Made by a program: the position numbers and the translations under genes
In this document: in pieces, positions 62,167 to 64,000 of the stretch
Layout: the number at the start of each line of letters is the position of its first letter
Numbering within the stretch: position 1 is the first letter of the stretch
From: Sulfobacillus thermotolerans
GTDB lineage: Bacteria; Bacillota; Sulfobacillia; Sulfobacillales; Sulfobacillaceae
Reading direction: 5' to 3'
Length of the DNA: 64,000 nt
Assembly (NCBI GenBank): GCA_002951815.1
Contig: CP019454.1
Span: 2,356,001 to 2,420,000 of the forward strand
Notes under the pieces: model-generated
What the model was told of the DNA's origin: nothing
What the model saw: only the letters and a program-made list of their open reading frames with translations
The model's database searches: none

Positions 62167-63270
62167 ATGAGCGGACAAGGGGCTAATTGGGCAACGCGGC
62201 TAGCGATGGCGCGGGATGCAGTGTTGGTCATCTTGGGAGCGGGTCTTGTCTTAATGGCGCTGTGGTGGGTACTCAGCCGGCTAGGCAATGTGGTGGTTGT
62301 TTTGATGATGGCTGTCATGTTTGAAATTACGCTGAGCCCGCTTGTCGAACGCCTCGCCTTGTATTGGCGGCGCCCGTGGGCCGTCTTGCTCGTGGTTCTG
62401 ACGACGGTTGTGGTATTCGCTGTTGGCGGCGTTTTGTTAATTACCGTCATTGCGTCACAGTTGGCGAATTTGGTGGCGAAGTTGCCGCAAGAAATTCAGA
62501 CCGTGACCCAAACCACCCCAGGGCTTATGGCGTGGTTTCGCCATAATGGGGTGCAACTGAACGTCGTCGAACTAGAAGACCGCTTAGTAAGCAGTTTGGG
62601 ACAAGTCTCATCATTTTTAGTCACTCAAACGGTCAATATTGTGACGCACTTAGTAGATACCATCGTCGATGCGGCGATTACGTTATTCATCACCGTGTAC
62701 CTGCTATTAGATGCGACGCGGATTCAGTCGGGGGTGTTGCGTCTCATCCCACATAAGCAGCGTGAAGGTCTGTTAGCGGTGGAACACACCCTGGCACGCG
62801 TTATTGGAGGCTATGTGCGAGGGCAGATCGCCTTATCCGTCATTGTAGGTACGGCTTTTGGTTTCGGAACTTGGCTTATCGGATTGCCATATCCGTTGGT
62901 GATTGGTGTTTTTGCCGCGGTGATGGAACTCATCCCCATGCTGGGGCCGGTCTTAGGCGCGATTTTACCGATTATTCTCGCTCTTTTCGGTAGGCCATGG
63001 ATTCAGGTTCCTGAGGTGTTAGTATTGCTTGCTGCCGCGCACTTATTGGAATCTCAAATTCTCGGGCCGCGTATTATCCGAAGCCAGGTGGGGATCCATC
63101 CGGTTGTGTCGGTGATTGCATTGATGATAGGGGCGACGTTGCGGGGAATTTTGGGGGCACTCTTCGCCGTGCCTATTGCCGGCATCATTGTGGCGGCATG
63201 GGTGGCTGGGGTACGAGTGTGGCGTGAAAAAGTGGTATTGCCTTCGCAGCCGACGCCGCCGATTGAATAA
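62167..63270 (+). CDS. AI-2E family transporter-like membrane protein
   Basis: 367 residues with seven to eight hydrophobic segments. The family pattern (YdiK/YtvI/PerM type) is seen in the early FEITLSPLVERL, a long periplasmic-like loop (about 95-160), GGYVRGQIALSVIVG, PLVIGVFAAVMELIPMLGPVLG (in part) and ILGPRIIRSQVGIHPVVSVIALM. Members export autoinducer 2 or act in sodium/proton or folate transport; the role here is open. ATG 62167 follows GAGGGGG. Longer in-frame starts have no ribosome site. Confidence 0.85.
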   Translation: MSGQGANWATRLAMARDAVLVILGAGLVLMALWWVLSRLGNVVVVLMMAVMFEITLSPLVERLALYWRRPWAVLLVVLTTVVVFAVGGVLLITVIASQLANLVAKLPQEIQTVTQTTPGLMAWFRHNGVQLNVVELEDRLVSSLGQVSSFLVTQTVNIVTHLVDTIVDAAITLFITVYLLLDATRIQSGVLRLIPHKQREGLLAVEHTLARVIGGYVRGQIALSVIVGTAFGFGTWLIGLPYPLVIGVFAAVMELIPMLGPVLGAILPIILALFGRPWIQVPEVLVLLAAAHLLESQILGPRIIRSQVGIHPVVSVIALMIGATLRGILGALFAVPIAGIIVAAWVAGVRVWREKVVLPSQPTPPIE

Positions 63271-63289
63271 TTCATAGAAACAAAAATAC

Positions 63290-63347
63290 GGCTTCCTTCA
63301 TTATAGGAAGCCATCAATTTGAGAATCCGATCCCTCAGCCGATTCTC
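63290..63347 (+). terminator. two tandem hairpins after the AI-2E-family gene
   Basis: GGCTTCCT / AGGAAGCC (63290-63297 with 63305-63312) is followed by GAGAATC / GATTCTC (63321-63327 with 63341-63347). Neither has a proper T-run. They lie 20 bases past the stop codon and probably mark the transcript end. Confidence 0.5.
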
Positions 63348-63447
63348 TGGCACTCCACAATCCTAATAGTGCGTCCCTCATTAATTAATTTAGCACTTGT
63401 CGGAATTGTTGTCAATATTATTGCGCCAAACGAAGGGGAATAAGAGC

Positions 63448-64000
63448 ATGATTGTTGGTGTTACCGGCGTAAGCGGCGGAATCGGGACCGCACTGGAGGC
63501 GCAGTTAACGGCCGACGGGATATCCGTGATCGGCTTTGCGCGCAATCCTCATCCAGGCCACCAGACCCTCGATGTGACATGGGACCGGGAAACAATAAGC
63601 GCTCGGGTAGCAGGGGCTATCGCACCATCACAGCTTTTTGACGGGTGGGTCAACTTGGCAGGGGCTGATATTTTACAAGGCGATGTCCGGAAACTGCCCT
63701 ATTTATCGCGACTGCACTTATTGTGGACGACGGACGTTGAAGGAACCATCAAATGTACCCAAGCGGTCTTACCCCGACTCCGCCCAGGTGGCGTGATTAT
63801 TAACATCGCGTGGGACGAGGCCTTGACGGGTGCACAAGGCGCATCTGCAGAATTATACGCGACCGCTAAGGCGGCTATTATTGGCTATAGTGCCAGTTTG
63901 GCTCGGTCGCTAGCCCCAACGTTTAGGGTCGGCGTGATCGCGCCGGGATGGGTCAAAACCCGTTGGGCGGCGAGTTTATCCCCCGAACAGCGCGAACGGC
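63448..64000 (+). CDS. short-chain dehydrogenase/reductase (cut by window end)
   Basis: 184 residues visible and no stop before 64000. SDR features: cofactor loop GVTGVSGGIGTALE, NLAGADIL (NAG-type), YATAKAAIIGYSASLA with Tyr and Lys, and VIAPGWVKT. The usual catalytic Ser region reads IINIAWDEAL, where a Ser would be expected near the start of the block, so activity may be altered. ATG 63448 follows AAGGGG at a slightly long spacing. The substrate is unknown. Confidence 0.8.
   Translation, partial: MIVGVTGVSGGIGTALEAQLTADGISVIGFARNPHPGHQTLDVTWDRETISARVAGAIAPSQLFDGWVNLAGADILQGDVRKLPYLSRLHLLWTTDVEGTIKCTQAVLPRLRPGGVIINIAWDEALTGAQGASAELYATAKAAIIGYSASLARSLAPTFRVGVIAPGWVKTRWAASLSPEQRER

Noticed and set aside
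1-64000. CRISPR arrays, tRNA or rRNA genes, complete insertion sequences
   Set aside because: No regularly spaced direct repeats, no tRNA or rRNA signature sequences and no transposase genes with terminal repeats were seen.

Overview
The window is one continuous chromosomal segment of a spore-forming Firmicute. Gene order follows the Bacillus subtilis ylbH-to-codY region: rsmD, coaD, a patatin, sepM, yceD, rpmF, fapR, plsX, fab genes, acpP, rnc, smc, ftsY, ylxM, ffh, rpsP, rimM, trmD, rplS, rbgA, rnhB, topA, trmFO, xerC, hslVU, codY. An alpha/beta-type spore DNA-binding protein lies at the left edge. Middling GC, many GTG/TTG starts and strong AGGAGG-type ribosome sites fit a deep-branching lineage such as Sulfobacillus; that genus guess is inference from style and synteny, not from a search.

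Layout. 1-4.9 kb: a spore protein, an MFS exporter, the phosphosulfolactate pair comA-comB, small membrane proteins and a polysaccharide deacetylase. 5-11.8 kb: rsmD-coaD-coiled coil-patatin-sepM, then an unusual Ser/Asn/Gln-rich protein, an IadA-like isoaspartyl dipeptidase and a UbiB-like kinase. 11.8-19.3 kb: yceD-rpmF and the type II fatty acid operon under FapR, ending in rnc. 19.5-23.8 kb, mostly minus strand: a class A PBP with an N-terminal zinc ribbon, a second zinc-ribbon membrane protein, a gene-poor stretch with a possible 39-codon gene, and an HTH regulator divergent from smc. 24.1-43.6 kb: the housekeeping block smc to codY. It is interrupted at 28.4-30.5 kb by a cyclic-di-AMP (ydaO-type) riboswitch with its terminator ahead of a sucrose-synthesis-like glycosyltransferase/phosphatase pair. 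43.6-50.6 kb: accessory genes (monofunctional transglycosylase, GH18 lipoprotein, flippase-like protein, acyl-CoA ligase, alpha/beta hydrolase), then a decayed SDR gene and a tyrosine-recombinase fragment.

50.6-58.1 kb is a methionine region. A minus-strand operon carries two transsulfuration-type PLP enzymes. Facing away from it is a SAM-I riboswitch operon: two short MetE-type barrels, one lacking the expected zinc ligands, and a YitJ-type homocysteine methyltransferase/methylenetetrahydrofolate reductase. 58.1-64 kb: otsA-otsB for trehalose, murJ, an AI-2E-family membrane protein and an SDR cut by the window end.

The points most worth a second look are the c-di-AMP riboswitch placed over a predicted osmolyte pathway, the split MetE operon, the zinc-ribbon PBP, the small ORF inside a hairpin, and a perfect palindrome between smc and a LexA-like regulator that lacks the usual catalytic Ser.
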